NCBI GenBank assembly: GCA_029256575.1
Contig: JAQSXR010000003.1
Coordinates: forward strand, 186,001-250,000
Length of the DNA stretch: 64,000 nt
Reading direction: 5' to 3'
Origin: Clostridiales bacterium
GTDB lineage: Bacteria > Bacillota > Clostridia > Lachnospirales > JAQSXR01
Part shown: positions 9,607 to 19,335 of the stretch, one piece after another
Position numbering within the stretch: position 1 is the first letter of the stretch
How the letters are laid out: every line of letters begins with the position of its first letter
Notes under the pieces: generated by a model
Database searches by the model: none
Told to the model about the DNA's origin: nothing
What the model saw: the letters and a program-made list of their open reading frames with translations, nothing else
Position numbers and translations under genes: made by a program

Positions 9607-9870
9607 ATGACAGGTAGAAGAAGTGAGAAGAATGGCTGGTCATTATTTTTATTAATATTGACAGGTATTGTACTTGGTTCATTCATTGGTTCTTTAACGA
9701 AGGATATTAGTTGGTTAAACTGGTTAAACTTTGGTAAAGGGTTTGGGCTTGTTAATCCATTAGAAATGAATTTGGAAATAATCCAAATTACATTTAAATT
9801 ATGGATAAACATTTCTATAGCAAGTATACTTGGTGTTGGGCTAGCCATCTTTGTTTATAGAAAAATTTGA
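9607..9870 (+). CDS. DUF4321 family small membrane protein
   Basis: An 87-residue protein with two hydrophobic helices (about 11-30 and 63-84) separated by WLNWLNFGKGFGLVNPLEMNLEIIQ, cut here into the family-like GFGLxxPLExNLExIQ pattern. The family has no known function and often sits just before maf-radC-mreB in Clostridia, as here (14 bases to maf). A GAGG ribosome site precedes the ATG. A TTACA-N12-TGTAA palindrome lies at 9572-9593, just upstream. Confidence 0.75.
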   Translation: MTGRRSEKNGWSLFLLILTGIVLGSFIGSLTKDISWLNWLNFGKGFGLVNPLEMNLEIIQITFKLWINISIASILGVGLAIFVYRKI

Positions 9871-9884
9871 ATTGAGGAATACAT

Positions 9885-10475
9885 ATGTTATTTACGTTAG
9901 CATCGCAGTCTCCAAGACGAAAAGAGATATTAACTAATTTAAATATTGACTTTAATGTTGTAGTAAGTGATATAGACGAAAGTTTAATTCGCAAAAATAC
10001 TCCATCCGAGCTTGTCATTGCCTTAGCAAATGCTAAGGCTTATGCTGTATCTGAGAAGTTATTGGAACCATCTATTATAATTGGTGTGGATACAGTTGTG
10101 GTACTAGGTAATACTGTAATTGAAAAACCAACTGATGATAATGATGCTTTTAATATATTACGTTCACTATCAGGACAAGAACATATGGTTTATTCTGGTA
10201 TTTCCTTAATAGATAAATACTCCGATAAAGTCTATACATCATATGATATTACGAATGTATTTATGAGAGAACTTACTACTGATGATATAACAAATTATAT
10301 AGCCACCAAAGAACCTTTCGACAAGGCTGGTGCATATGGAATTCAAGGTATTGGCTCAATACTAATTGATAAAATAGTTGGGGACTATTTTAATGTTATG
10401 GGCTTTCCTGTCAAGAAATTCTATCAAGGGTTACAGAGCTTAGGATATGATTATTTTAAGCTTATAAAAAAATAA
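9885..10475 (+). CDS. maf: Maf-type nucleotide pyrophosphatase
   Basis: House-cleaning NTP pyrophosphatase that removes non-canonical or modified nucleotides such as dTTP/UTP analogues. The 196-residue protein has the N-terminal LASQSPRRKEIL signature, the DIDES segment, GVDTVVVLGNTVIEKP with the catalytic Asp, and the KAGAYGIQGIGSILIDKIVGD motif split around residue 150. The locus maf-radC-mreBCD is conserved across Firmicutes. Confidence 0.95.
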   Translation: MLFTLASQSPRRKEILTNLNIDFNVVVSDIDESLIRKNTPSELVIALANAKAYAVSEKLLEPSIIIGVDTVVVLGNTVIEKPTDDNDAFNILRSLSGQEHMVYSGISLIDKYSDKVYTSYDITNVFMRELTTDDITNYIATKEPFDKAGAYGIQGIGSILIDKIVGDYFNVMGFPVKKFYQGLQSLGYDYFKLIKK

Positions 10476-10499
10476 TATAATACTAAAAGGGGATATTTA

Positions 10500-11198
10500 A
10501 TGGGGGAAAAGAAATTAATGATGAAGGAACTTCCTATTTCAGAAAGACCGTATGAAAAGTGCGAGAAATATGGAGCTACCTCACTGAGCGATGCTGAATT
10601 ATTAGCCGTAATTATTAGAACGGGAAGTAATTCTCTTCGGTCTACCGATTTAGCTGAGAGGGTGTTAACACTTTCAGAAAACAAACGAGGTTTATCAATA
10701 TTAAATTATTTAACTATTAACGAACTTAAGAAAGTTCGCGGTGTAGGTAAAGTAAAGGCAATTCAACTGCAGTGTGTAGCTGAGATTGCAAAAAGAATGG
10801 CAAAGTCAAACGCTCCGGAAAAGTTATGCGTAAGTTCTCCCTCTTCTCTAGCCCAGCATTTTATGAGTGAAATGAGATATCTTACACGTGAGCAATTGAT
10901 GCTAGTATTACTCGATACAAAGAATAAAGTAATATTTAGTAAAACAATATCAATGGGAACCGTTAATTCATCACTCGTATCACCTAGAGAATTATTTATT
11001 GAAGCTCTTAAAAATGATGCTGTTAGTGTTGCAGTTCTACATAACCATCCAAGTGGTGATCCAACTCCAAGCAAAGAGGATATTGCAATAACAAAAAGAA
11101 TAATGGAGGCTGGAAGTATTATTGGTATTCAATTATTAGATCATATAATAATTGGGGATGGAAATTATGTAAGTTTAAAAGAACGCGGTTTGATTTAA
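10500..11198 (+). CDS. radC: RadC family JAB-domain protein
   Basis: The 232-residue protein has an N-terminal helix-hairpin-helix-like segment (RGVGKVKAIQLQC) and a C-terminal JAMM/MPN metal-binding motif, HNHPSGDPTPSKEDIA, with the downstream LLDHIIIGDG. Members were once linked to DNA repair, but the biochemical role is unsettled. AAAGGGG precedes ATG. It sits between maf and mreB in the standard order. Confidence 0.94.
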   Translation: MGEKKLMMKELPISERPYEKCEKYGATSLSDAELLAVIIRTGSNSLRSTDLAERVLTLSENKRGLSILNYLTINELKKVRGVGKVKAIQLQCVAEIAKRMAKSNAPEKLCVSSPSSLAQHFMSEMRYLTREQLMLVLLDTKNKVIFSKTISMGTVNSSLVSPRELFIEALKNDAVSVAVLHNHPSGDPTPSKEDIAITKRIMEAGSIIGIQLLDHIIIGDGNYVSLKERGLI

Positions 11199-11283
11199 TA
11201 GGCCATTTTATTATAAATGAATATCCTTTTGGGCACTTGGAAACACTATATAATAAAACTGGTAATTTTGAAAGGATGTTTAT

Positions 11284-12273
11284 ATGTTATTTAATAACGT
11301 GATTGCTATAGATTTAGGGACAAATAACACAAAGATTTACAAAAAGTCCAAAGGAATAGTGCTAGATGAAAAGACTTCCGTTACAGTAGACGAAAAGAAA
11401 AACATTATAGAAACTGGTAACTCATCTTTTGAGATGTTCGAGAAAACACCCGCTGGGAAAAAAGTAGTTTTCCCATTAAAAGGTGGTGTCATAGCAGATT
11501 TTAATAATATGACAAAGTTAACAAATGCTTTTTTTAAAAAGATCAAATATACGAATGGTTTATTAAAAAAATGTAAAATTTACGTTGCCGTTCCAATTGA
11601 TATTTCAGAAGTTGAACGCAAAGCATTTATTGACTTAATGTATAGTTCAAAGATTTCAGTAAAGGATGTTGTAACGATACCAAAGCCTATTGCTGCGGCA
11701 CTCGGAGCAGGTATTGATACAGCAAGCCCACAAGGACATATGACGGTTGACATTGGGGCAGATACAACTGAAATTGCAGTAATTTCACTCGGTGGCATTG
11801 TTACTGGGAAACTATTAAAGATTGGTGGTAATAAGCTTACAGAGTCATTATTATCATTTGTAAAGAAAAATTATAACTTAGTTATTGGTTTTAAAACAGC
11901 CGAATATTTAAAATTAAATGTTTGTTCTGCATGCAATAATAATTTCCAAGAAGTTGACATTACAGGTAGAGATATTGTAACTGGTCTTCCAAAAACGATT
12001 AAGATGAGTTCTGTCGATATCTTAAACCCTATGGAAGAGTATTTATATGAAATTATTGATGCAATTAAATATATATTAGAAAAAACTCCACCCGAACTTT
12101 CTGCAGATATTATAGAAACAGGAATTTATATTACAGGTGGTGGTGCACAGCTTGATACTTTTGACTTACTAATTAGCAAAGAAACTGGTTTAGCTGTTCA
12201 TAAAACCACTGAGCCTAATTTTAATGTAATAAATGGACTTGGTAAAATATTAGGTGATTCTATTTCTCATTAA
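11284..12273 (+). CDS. mreB: Rod shape-determining actin homologue MreB
   Basis: Actin-like ATPase that forms membrane-associated filaments guiding side-wall peptidoglycan synthesis. The 329-residue protein has the phosphate-1 motif AIDLGTNNTKIY (about 8-19), phosphate-2 TVDIGADTTEIAVISLGG and the adenosine motif YITGGGAQLD. The sequence is fairly diverged from canonical MreB (LGTAN-type motif replaced by LGTNN), so MreB or an Mbl-like paralogue are both possible. Followed by mreC at 14 bases. A TATAAT at 11249-11254 lies upstream with a weak -35. Confidence 0.9.
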   Translation: MLFNNVIAIDLGTNNTKIYKKSKGIVLDEKTSVTVDEKKNIIETGNSSFEMFEKTPAGKKVVFPLKGGVIADFNNMTKLTNAFFKKIKYTNGLLKKCKIYVAVPIDISEVERKAFIDLMYSSKISVKDVVTIPKPIAAALGAGIDTASPQGHMTVDIGADTTEIAVISLGGIVTGKLLKIGGNKLTESLLSFVKKNYNLVIGFKTAEYLKLNVCSACNNNFQEVDITGRDIVTGLPKTIKMSSVDILNPMEEYLYEIIDAIKYILEKTPPELSADIIETGIYITGGGAQLDTFDLLISKETGLAVHKTTEPNFNVINGLGKILGDSISH

Positions 12274-12287
12274 GGAGTAAATGAAAT

Positions 12288-13130
12288 ATGAAACGAAAAC
12301 GTTCAGGGTTACAACCTAAATTCATTCTATTAATATTAACAATAATATGTGGTGTTTTTATTATATTTACCTATAATTCAAAAGGTAATTTTGTATCACC
12401 TTTTAAAACGATATCCGGTTATACAATAGTACCAATGCAAAAAGGTATTGTATTATCTGGTGAGTGGCTAAAGGATAAATTCGACTTCATAAAGAATATT
12501 AATAAATTAAAGAGTGAAAATGAGGATCTACAAACCCGATTATATGAATTAGAATATGAAAATAAAATATTACAACTTGATAAATTCGAACTTGAACGTT
12601 TGCGTGGACTATTTGACTTGGATCAAAAATATCCTGATTACCCAAAGGTTGCTGCTCGTGTAATAGGGAAAAATCCAGGAAATTGGTATACCTCATTTAC
12701 GATTGATAAAGGAGAAAATGATGGTCTCGAAATAGACATGAATGTTCTTGCTGGAAACGGCTTGGTTGGAAGAATTATTGAAGTAGGTCCTACATATTCA
12801 ATCGTGTTGTCCATTATTGATGACACAAGTAATGTAAGTTCTATGTTTTTAAGAACTTCCGATCTTTGTATCGTTAGAGGGGATCGTTCTCTTTTAGAAT
12901 CAGGTAATCTAATGGTAGAAAATATCAATAAAAATGCTTTAGTGAATGATGGTGAAGAAATTGTAACTTCAATGGTAAGTGATAAATACCTTGAAGGTAT
13001 ATTAATTGGATACGTAAAAGATATTAAAATAGATCCAAACAATTTAACTAGAAGTGGTCTTCTTGAACCAGTTGTGGATTTTAAACACTTACAGGAAGTA
13101 TTAGTAATTACTGCTATAAAAGAACAATGA
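12288..13130 (+). CDS. mreC: Rod shape-determining protein MreC
   Basis: Membrane-anchored scaffold of the elongation complex that contacts PBP2 outside the membrane. The 280-residue protein has a short basic N-terminus, one membrane helix (about 11-27), a coiled coil (about 68-105, KLKSENEDLQTRLYELEYEN), then the beta-rich MreC domain with NPGNWYTSFTIDKGENDGL and GNGLVGRI. It is second in mreBCD. Confidence 0.94.
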   Translation: MKRKRSGLQPKFILLILTIICGVFIIFTYNSKGNFVSPFKTISGYTIVPMQKGIVLSGEWLKDKFDFIKNINKLKSENEDLQTRLYELEYENKILQLDKFELERLRGLFDLDQKYPDYPKVAARVIGKNPGNWYTSFTIDKGENDGLEIDMNVLAGNGLVGRIIEVGPTYSIVLSIIDDTSNVSSMFLRTSDLCIVRGDRSLLESGNLMVENINKNALVNDGEEIVTSMVSDKYLEGILIGYVKDIKIDPNNLTRSGLLEPVVDFKHLQEVLVITAIKEQ

Positions 13131-13143
13131 AAGGGTGAATGAT

Positions 13144-13650
13144 ATGAAGAGAATCATAGTTTTAGGTATTACAATATTTGTATTTTACATATTACAAGTT
13201 ACTGTTTTTAATCCTATGGGACTTTTTCATATCTCACCTAATTTGATCGTAATCTTAGTAGTAACCTTTGCATTACTTCGTGGAAATACAGAGGGTGCTA
13301 TATTAGGTTTTTTTTGTGGTTTTATACTTGATATTTTTTATGGTGACGTAGTTGGTTTATACAGTTTGCTTTATGCATATATCGGGTATTTATGCGGGTA
13401 TTTACATAAAATCTTCTATAAAGATTATGTGATAATTCCTTTATTGTCTGTTTGTGTTGTTGATTTTTTTGTGAATTTTATTATATATGTTTTTACCTTT
13501 TTATTGCGAGGAAGATTGGAATTTAATTACTATTTAATGAAGATAATGATTCCTGAAATCTTATATACTTTAGTAGTAACAATAATATTATATAAGCCAC
13601 TGATTTGGTTAAATGATAAACTTGAAACTAACCATGAGGAAGAGGTGTAA
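13144..13650 (+). CDS. mreD: Rod shape-determining protein MreD
   Basis: Small integral membrane protein of the elongation complex. About 168 residues with five predicted membrane helices and the family pattern PNLIVILVVTFALLRGNTEG followed by GFFCGFILDIFYGD. The ATG at 13144 is preferred to the upstream in-frame GTG at 13135 because AAAGGG at 13130-13135 is spaced correctly for the former and overlaps the latter. Confidence 0.9.
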   Translation: MKRIIVLGITIFVFYILQVTVFNPMGLFHISPNLIVILVVTFALLRGNTEGAILGFFCGFILDIFYGDVVGLYSLLYAYIGYLCGYLHKIFYKDYVIIPLLSVCVVDFFVNFIIYVFTFLLRGRLEFNYYLMKIMIPEILYTLVVTIILYKPLIWLNDKLETNHEEEV

Positions 13651-13652
13651 GT

Positions 13653-16421
13653 GTGGAATTCAAAAAACTTATAAAAATGTTTGTTAAGTTTATTACAAAT
13701 AGAATGTTAATTGTATTTGTGGTGTTTATTATTATGTTTTCAGTCTTAATAAATCGACTTTTCACACTTCAAATAGTAGATGGAGAAAAGTATCTTAATA
13801 GTTTTACAATACAAGCAAGTAAAGAGAGAGAAATTGTCAGTACGAGAGCTAATATATATGACAGATATGGAAGAATATTAGCAACAAATGAATTGGCATA
13901 TGCTTTGCTGTTAGATGATGCTTTTGACGTACCGGACAAAAATCTCATGGTTCATCAATTAGTATCTATAATAGAAGGAAACGGAGATGTTGTTAGTTAT
14001 AGCTTCCCAATCGAAATTGATGAGTATAAAAACTTTACTTTTACCGGAAGTAAAGCAGCTACATTACGATTTAAAAAAGATTTATTTGGCAAAGAAACAC
14101 TTAATGATGATGAAACAATTATGCAAGCAGAAGAAATGTATCAATATATTAAAAATGACCTTTTTGAAGTACCTAATACTTATTCTGATGTAGATGCATA
14201 TAAAATTGTTGCAATTCGCTATATGTTATACCAAAAAAGATTTATGAAATATCAACAAGAGAAGATTGCTACTAATATAAGTGAAAAAACTTTAGCAGAT
14301 ATTCGCGAAAATTCTTCCCTTTTTCCTGGGGTTACGATAATAGAAGATACGTTACGAATTTATAATGATTCCGAATATTTCTCAAATATAATTGGCTATA
14401 CAGGTAAAGTTACAGAAGCCTTATATGAAGAACTCTCAGCAGTTGATGACAGTTATACAACTACTGATATTGTAGGGAGAACTGGCCTTGAACAAGAATA
14501 TGAATTAGACTTAAAAGGTGAAAAAGGTAGCGAAACTGTATTAGTTAATAACAGTGGAAAAATAATAGAAGTTTTAGATAGAGTAGATCCTACCCCTGGT
14601 AAAGATATTTATTTAACAATAGACCGAGATCTACAAATAGAAACATATAATTTATTAGAAAAACAAATAGCAACTGTTTTAGCTGATAAAATTATAAGTG
14701 CTGGCGGAGAATTTAATCAGAAGACAATTCCAGTTGATGAAGCAATAATTGCACTGTTGGATAACAATATATACTCCCTAAGTGATTTTATATCTGAGGA
14801 TGCTACTGAAACAGAAAAAAATATTTATTCAAAATATTTAATTCGAAAAGATACTTCTGTAAACTTTGTTAAAGAGCAATTAATAGGTGTAGATAAAGCG
14901 GTTGCACTTATGAATAAAGAGCAGAAAGAATATATTCAATATATCGTTTCGTTATTAAAAGAAAAAGAAGTATTAAAAACAGCGCTTATTCCTAGTGATG
15001 ATAGTGTTTATACCTCTTGGAAAAATGAATCAACCACAATTAAGATATTCTTAAAACATGCGATTGAAAATAATTATATTGATTTAACAAGCTTATCACT
15101 AACGGATAAATACTATGATTCTGATGCAATTTATGCTACATTAGTAGACTTCATTTTAGAAAAATATGATACAGATTACAACTTTTCTAAAATTATATAC
15201 TCGTATATGATACGAAATAATGTTGTTTCTCTCAAGAATTGGTGCATTTTATTATACGAACAAGGCATAATACCAGATAATGAAGCAGCTATTAAATCAC
15301 TACGGAACAATTCCATTAGTGTTCATACTTTTATCGTCGATAAAATATTGTCGTTAGAATTACCACCTAAATTATTTGCATTAGATCCATGTTCAGGAAG
15401 CGCAGTAATAACAGACGTTAAAACGAGTGAAGTTTTAGCAATGGTAAGTTATCCAGGATATGACAATAATAGATTAGTTAATACAATTGACTCCGAATAT
15501 TATAGTAAATTACTTCAAGATAAATCATTACCTATGTTAAATCGAACCGTTCAAAGTAGAATTGCTCCTGGTTCTATATTTAAGATGGTAAGTGCTCTAA
15601 CTTCACTTGAGACTTCCATTGTGACAAAAAATCAACAAATTACAGACTTAGGTACCTTTACCAAAGTTACACCATCACCAAGATGTTGGACTGTTGTATC
15701 AGGATATTCTCATGGTAAAGTAAATATTGTTGATGCACTAGCAGTTTCATGTAATTACTTTTTTTATGAAATGGGTTATCGATTAAGTACGAGAACTGGT
15801 AATTATTCAGCAGCCGCTGGCTTAGAATATTTCAAAGATTATGCTACTAAACTTGGATTAAATGATAAATCTGGTGTTGAACTACCAGAATATTCACCAA
15901 GAATATCAGATGAAGCCCCTGTTCAAACAGCAATTGGACAAGCTACAAATAACTTTACCACCACACAATTAGCTAGATACATAAATACAATTGCACGTGA
16001 TGGAGACGTTTATGAAATTAATATAGTAGATAAAATAATAAATCCAAATGGAACTGTATATTTTGACAAAACACCATTGCTATTATATGAAAATACGTTT
16101 AATATAGATAATATATCAACTATTAAACAGGGTATGTATGCAGTAACTACTTCTTCCAAAGGAACAGCAAGAAGATTTTTTGATAATTTTCCGATTGAAG
16201 TAGCTGGAAAAACAGGAACAGCACAAGAAAATATGAACAGACCTGATCATTCTTTATTTGCAGGTTATGCTCCATATGACTCACCTGAGATATCTGGTGT
16301 CGTTATAATTCCTTTTTGTGGTAGCAGTGTTACAGCTCCTTTATTCAGAGACATTGTAGGCTACTATTATAGAATAAATGAAGTACCTACTTCTGATCAG
16401 TTTACAAATGAATTACAATAA
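13653..16421 (+). CDS. mrdA: Class B penicillin-binding protein 2 (elongation transpeptidase) with a long insertion
   Basis: Cross-links peptidoglycan in the side wall, working with RodA. The 922-residue protein has an N-terminal membrane helix (about 18-38), the pedestal region, then the transpeptidase domain with S641-IFK, S699-CN and K853-TG. It starts at a GTG with GAGG upstream. It is much longer than a usual PBP2 of about 650 residues. About 230 residues lie between the DRDLQIE helix (about 324) and the GSAVITDVKTSEVLAMVS strand (about 583), which are normally almost adjacent. The gene follows mreD by two bases. Confidence 0.92.
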   Translation: MEFKKLIKMFVKFITNRMLIVFVVFIIMFSVLINRLFTLQIVDGEKYLNSFTIQASKEREIVSTRANIYDRYGRILATNELAYALLLDDAFDVPDKNLMVHQLVSIIEGNGDVVSYSFPIEIDEYKNFTFTGSKAATLRFKKDLFGKETLNDDETIMQAEEMYQYIKNDLFEVPNTYSDVDAYKIVAIRYMLYQKRFMKYQQEKIATNISEKTLADIRENSSLFPGVTIIEDTLRIYNDSEYFSNIIGYTGKVTEALYEELSAVDDSYTTTDIVGRTGLEQEYELDLKGEKGSETVLVNNSGKIIEVLDRVDPTPGKDIYLTIDRDLQIETYNLLEKQIATVLADKIISAGGEFNQKTIPVDEAIIALLDNNIYSLSDFISEDATETEKNIYSKYLIRKDTSVNFVKEQLIGVDKAVALMNKEQKEYIQYIVSLLKEKEVLKTALIPSDDSVYTSWKNESTTIKIFLKHAIENNYIDLTSLSLTDKYYDSDAIYATLVDFILEKYDTDYNFSKIIYSYMIRNNVVSLKNWCILLYEQGIIPDNEAAIKSLRNNSISVHTFIVDKILSLELPPKLFALDPCSGSAVITDVKTSEVLAMVSYPGYDNNRLVNTIDSEYYSKLLQDKSLPMLNRTVQSRIAPGSIFKMVSALTSLETSIVTKNQQITDLGTFTKVTPSPRCWTVVSGYSHGKVNIVDALAVSCNYFFYEMGYRLSTRTGNYSAAAGLEYFKDYATKLGLNDKSGVELPEYSPRISDEAPVQTAIGQATNNFTTTQLARYINTIARDGDVYEINIVDKIINPNGTVYFDKTPLLLYENTFNIDNISTIKQGMYAVTTSSKGTARRFFDNFPIEVAGKTGTAQENMNRPDHSLFAGYAPYDSPEISGVVIIPFCGSSVTAPLFRDIVGYYYRINEVPTSDQFTNELQ

Positions 16422-16439
16422 TATATTTGAGGTGAATTC

Positions 16440-17027
16440 ATGACTAATAATGATGTAGTAATTAAAAGCAACAAATATGCTATCGCCTTTGAAGGAAAAG
16501 AACTTTCAAATGATGAACAAATTGAACTTATGGAAATAATAACAAACAATTCACAAATGCAAATTGTTTGCTTACTAGAGAAAGATGAAAAGGTTGAAAC
16601 GCCATTTAAGAATTCTTTAGAAAAGAGATTAGAAGAATTATCTTATAATACTGGACAATTTTATAAAGGCACATTAAGATCTGGACAACAGCTTGAAATT
16701 GAAAACAGTGTAATTGTTATTGGAGATGTTAATCCTGGTGCCAAAATAATATCGAAAGGAAATATTATTATCCTTGGTGCCTTAAAAGGTTCCGCATATG
16801 CTGGAGCTGGTGGTAATAGTCAATCTTTTGTTATAGCATTAAATATGCAACCTGGTCAAATTAAGATATCAGATATTATTGCAAGGGCTCCTGATGTTAA
16901 AAAGCCAAGAAAACTTCTTTCTGATCCCAAAAAGGTTAAAATAGAACCTAAGATTGCATTTATTGAAGGTAATAATATTTATATTGAACCACTTGATAAG
17001 TCTGTGTTGAATGATATAAAATTATAA
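16440..17027 (+). CDS. minC: Septum site-determining protein MinC
   Basis: FtsZ polymerisation inhibitor that keeps division away from the poles. The 195-residue protein has a weakly conserved N-terminal domain and the C-terminal beta-helix with TLRSGQQLEIENSVIVIGDV and NPGAKIISKGNIIILGALKG, typical of the MinD-binding domain. A GAGGTG ribosome site precedes ATG. It forms minCDE with the next two genes. Confidence 0.93.
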   Translation: MTNNDVVIKSNKYAIAFEGKELSNDEQIELMEIITNNSQMQIVCLLEKDEKVETPFKNSLEKRLEELSYNTGQFYKGTLRSGQQLEIENSVIVIGDVNPGAKIISKGNIIILGALKGSAYAGAGGNSQSFVIALNMQPGQIKISDIIARAPDVKKPRKLLSDPKKVKIEPKIAFIEGNNIYIEPLDKSVLNDIKL

Positions 17028-17079
17028 TTCAGCATACATACAGATATAATAAAATAATTTATTTTAGGGAGGAATTAAC

Positions 17080-17874
17080 ATGGGTGAAGTAATAGTAATA
17101 ACATCCGGTAAGGGAGGTGTTGGTAAGACAACAACCACAGCAAATGTTGGGACAGGACTTGCCATGCTAGGCAAAAAGGTGGTTTTAATCGATACAGATA
17201 TTGGCTTAAGAAACTTAGATGTAGTACTTGGACTAGAAAACAGGATAGTGTATAATTTAGTTGACGTAATTGAAGGAAATTGTAGAATTAAGCAAGCTTT
17301 AATAAAAGATAAGAAACTTCCTTCTTTATTTTTACTTCCATCTGCTCAGACACGAGATAAAAATGCAGTAACCCCTGAGCAAATGCAAAAGTTAACGGAA
17401 GAACTAAGAAATGATTTTGATTTTGTAATATTAGATTGTCCTGCAGGAATTGAACAAGGTTTTAGAAATGCAGTAGCGGGAGCTGATAGAGCAATTATAG
17501 TAACAACACCAGAAATATCAGCAATTAGAGATGCGGATAGAATTATAGGACTCCTTGAAGCTGCTGAAATGAAAAGAACTGATTTGATTGTAAATAGACT
17601 TAGAGTAGATATGGTAAAACGTGGGGAAATGATGTCAATATCAGACGTTGTTGATATTCTTGCAATCAATCTTATCGGAGCAGTTCCAGATGATGAGAAC
17701 ATAGTTATTTCTACAAACAATGGTGAACCATTAGTTGGAAATGATACACTACCAGGTAAGGCATTTATGAACATATGTAAGCGAATAACAGGTGAGGAAA
17801 TCGAAATAATGGATTTTACCTCTGATAAAGGATTTGCAGCAAAATTAAAAAAACTATTCAAAAGAAATAATTAG
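17080..17874 (+). CDS. minD: Septum site-determining ATPase MinD
   Basis: Membrane-associated ATPase that recruits MinC and is displaced by MinE. The 264-residue protein shows the deviant Walker A SGKGGVGKTTTTANVG (about 8-23), the switch region VLIDTDIGLRNLDVVLGLE, FDFVILDCPAGIE, and a C-terminal amphipathic tail FAAKLKKLFKR that would bind the membrane. GGGAGGA precedes ATG. Spacing to minE is 12 bases. Confidence 0.97.
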   Translation: MGEVIVITSGKGGVGKTTTTANVGTGLAMLGKKVVLIDTDIGLRNLDVVLGLENRIVYNLVDVIEGNCRIKQALIKDKKLPSLFLLPSAQTRDKNAVTPEQMQKLTEELRNDFDFVILDCPAGIEQGFRNAVAGADRAIIVTTPEISAIRDADRIIGLLEAAEMKRTDLIVNRLRVDMVKRGEMMSISDVVDILAINLIGAVPDDENIVISTNNGEPLVGNDTLPGKAFMNICKRITGEEIEIMDFTSDKGFAAKLKKLFKRNN

Positions 17875-17886
17875 GGAGGGTATATT

Positions 17887-18159
17887 ATGTTTGAAAAATT
17901 ATTTGGCAAAAAGGCATCTTCAACTGTTGCTAAGGATCGATTAAGACTCGTTCTAATACACGACAGGGCAAATTGTTCACCTGAAATACTAGAATTAATC
18001 AAGACTGACATAATAAATGTGATTTCTAAATACATGGAAATTGACCGTCAAGGTTTGGAAATTCAAATTACTCAAACAAAATCTAATTCTGGAAATAAAT
18101 CAGTACCAGCATTATATGCGAATATTCCAATTAAATCATTAAAAAACTCATACAAGTAG
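17887..18159 (+). CDS. minE: Cell division topological specificity factor MinE
   Basis: Stimulates MinD ATPase and drives its cycling. The 90-residue protein has the N-terminal membrane/MinD-binding region with ASSTVAKDRLRLVLIHDRA and the dimerisation domain beginning ILELIKTDIINVISKYM, the standard MinE pattern. An AGGGAGG ribosome site precedes ATG. minE rather than divIVA alone here implies an oscillating or dynamic Min system; divIVA is also present at 26.3 kb. Confidence 0.94.
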   Translation: MFEKLFGKKASSTVAKDRLRLVLIHDRANCSPEILELIKTDIINVISKYMEIDRQGLEIQITQTKSNSGNKSVPALYANIPIKSLKNSYK

Positions 18160-18169
18160 GTGTTATTAA

Positions 18170-19306
18170 ATGTTTAGGCAGTATCAATTTGACAGGCTCG
18201 ACTGGCTCTTAGCAATCCTAGTAATAGGAATAAGTATTTTTGGAATCGTTGCTATTAATAGTGCGACACCTCACGATACTTATGCTAAGAAGCAAATATT
18301 TGGACTAGTGATAGCAGTTATTATTATGATAATAGTAGCTTTAGTAGATTACAAATTCATAGGTAAATGTTATATCTTGTTGTTTATAGTTGGTATTTTG
18401 ATGCTTATAAGCCTAAAGTTTATTGGGAAGAATGTAAATGGAGCAACAAGATGGATTCCAATTGGTGAATCATTTACCATTCAACCTACTGAATTTGTTA
18501 AAATCATTATGGTAGTTTTTATCGCAAAATATTATGATATTTTTAAAGAAAAAGTTAACCATCCATTAATAATTGGTGGTATAATTATGATAACAGTAAT
18601 ACCATTTTATCTCATTAATAATCAACCTGATTTATCATCAAGTTTAGTTATAGTATTTTTACTTGGTATATGTATATTTGTATCAGGTATTAACTATAAA
18701 TTTATCTTAACAGCAATTGCAATTCTAATACCTCTCTCCGTAATTGGCGTTTGGTATGTTCAACAACCGAACCAAGGACTTTTAAAGGATTATCAACTTA
18801 CTAGAATTTTGTCAATTCTTCATCCGGAAGAGTATAAAATGGCTGAATATTGGCAGCAAGCAAATTCGATAATGGCAATTGGTTCTGGTCAATTAGATGG
18901 CAAAGGCTTAAATAACAGTGAAGTTAGTTCTGTAAAGAATGCTAACTTTATCATTGAACCACAAACGGATTTTATATTTGCAATTATTGGAGAAGAACTT
19001 GGTTTTGTTGGTAGTTCAATTGTCCTTTTCGTTATGTTTATACTTGTCACTAAGATATTATTAATTGCAAAAGATGCTGATGATACTTTAGGAAAAATGA
19101 TGTCAATCGGAGTAGCTACAATACTTGCTTTTCAAACTTTTATTAATGTTGGAGTTGCAATAGCAATACTTCCTAATACAGGTATTCCATTACCATTTGT
19201 AAGCTATGGCCTAAGTTCATTATGGAGTTCATATATAGGAATCGGTATTATTCTTAATATTAGTATGCAGCGCAAACGAGTTTTAGGAAAAAGATATTCT
19301 ATATAA
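18170..19306 (+). CDS. rodA: SEDS peptidoglycan glycosyltransferase RodA
   Basis: Polymerises lipid II during cell elongation, in partnership with the class B PBP encoded upstream. The 378-residue protein has about ten membrane helices, the SEDS signatures GATRWIPIGESFTIQPTEF and the essential loop with NQPDLSSSLV, and IIGEELGFVGSS followed by PNTGIPLPFVSYGLSS near the C-terminus. Location after mreBCD-PBP2-minCDE supports RodA rather than FtsW. Confidence 0.94.
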   Translation: MFRQYQFDRLDWLLAILVIGISIFGIVAINSATPHDTYAKKQIFGLVIAVIIMIIVALVDYKFIGKCYILLFIVGILMLISLKFIGKNVNGATRWIPIGESFTIQPTEFVKIIMVVFIAKYYDIFKEKVNHPLIIGGIIMITVIPFYLINNQPDLSSSLVIVFLLGICIFVSGINYKFILTAIAILIPLSVIGVWYVQQPNQGLLKDYQLTRILSILHPEEYKMAEYWQQANSIMAIGSGQLDGKGLNNSEVSSVKNANFIIEPQTDFIFAIIGEELGFVGSSIVLFVMFILVTKILLIAKDADDTLGKMMSIGVATILAFQTFINVGVAIAILPNTGIPLPFVSYGLSSLWSSYIGIGIILNISMQRKRVLGKRYSI

Positions 19307-19335
19307 ATTCAAACTACTAAAAGGGGGTAATAACT

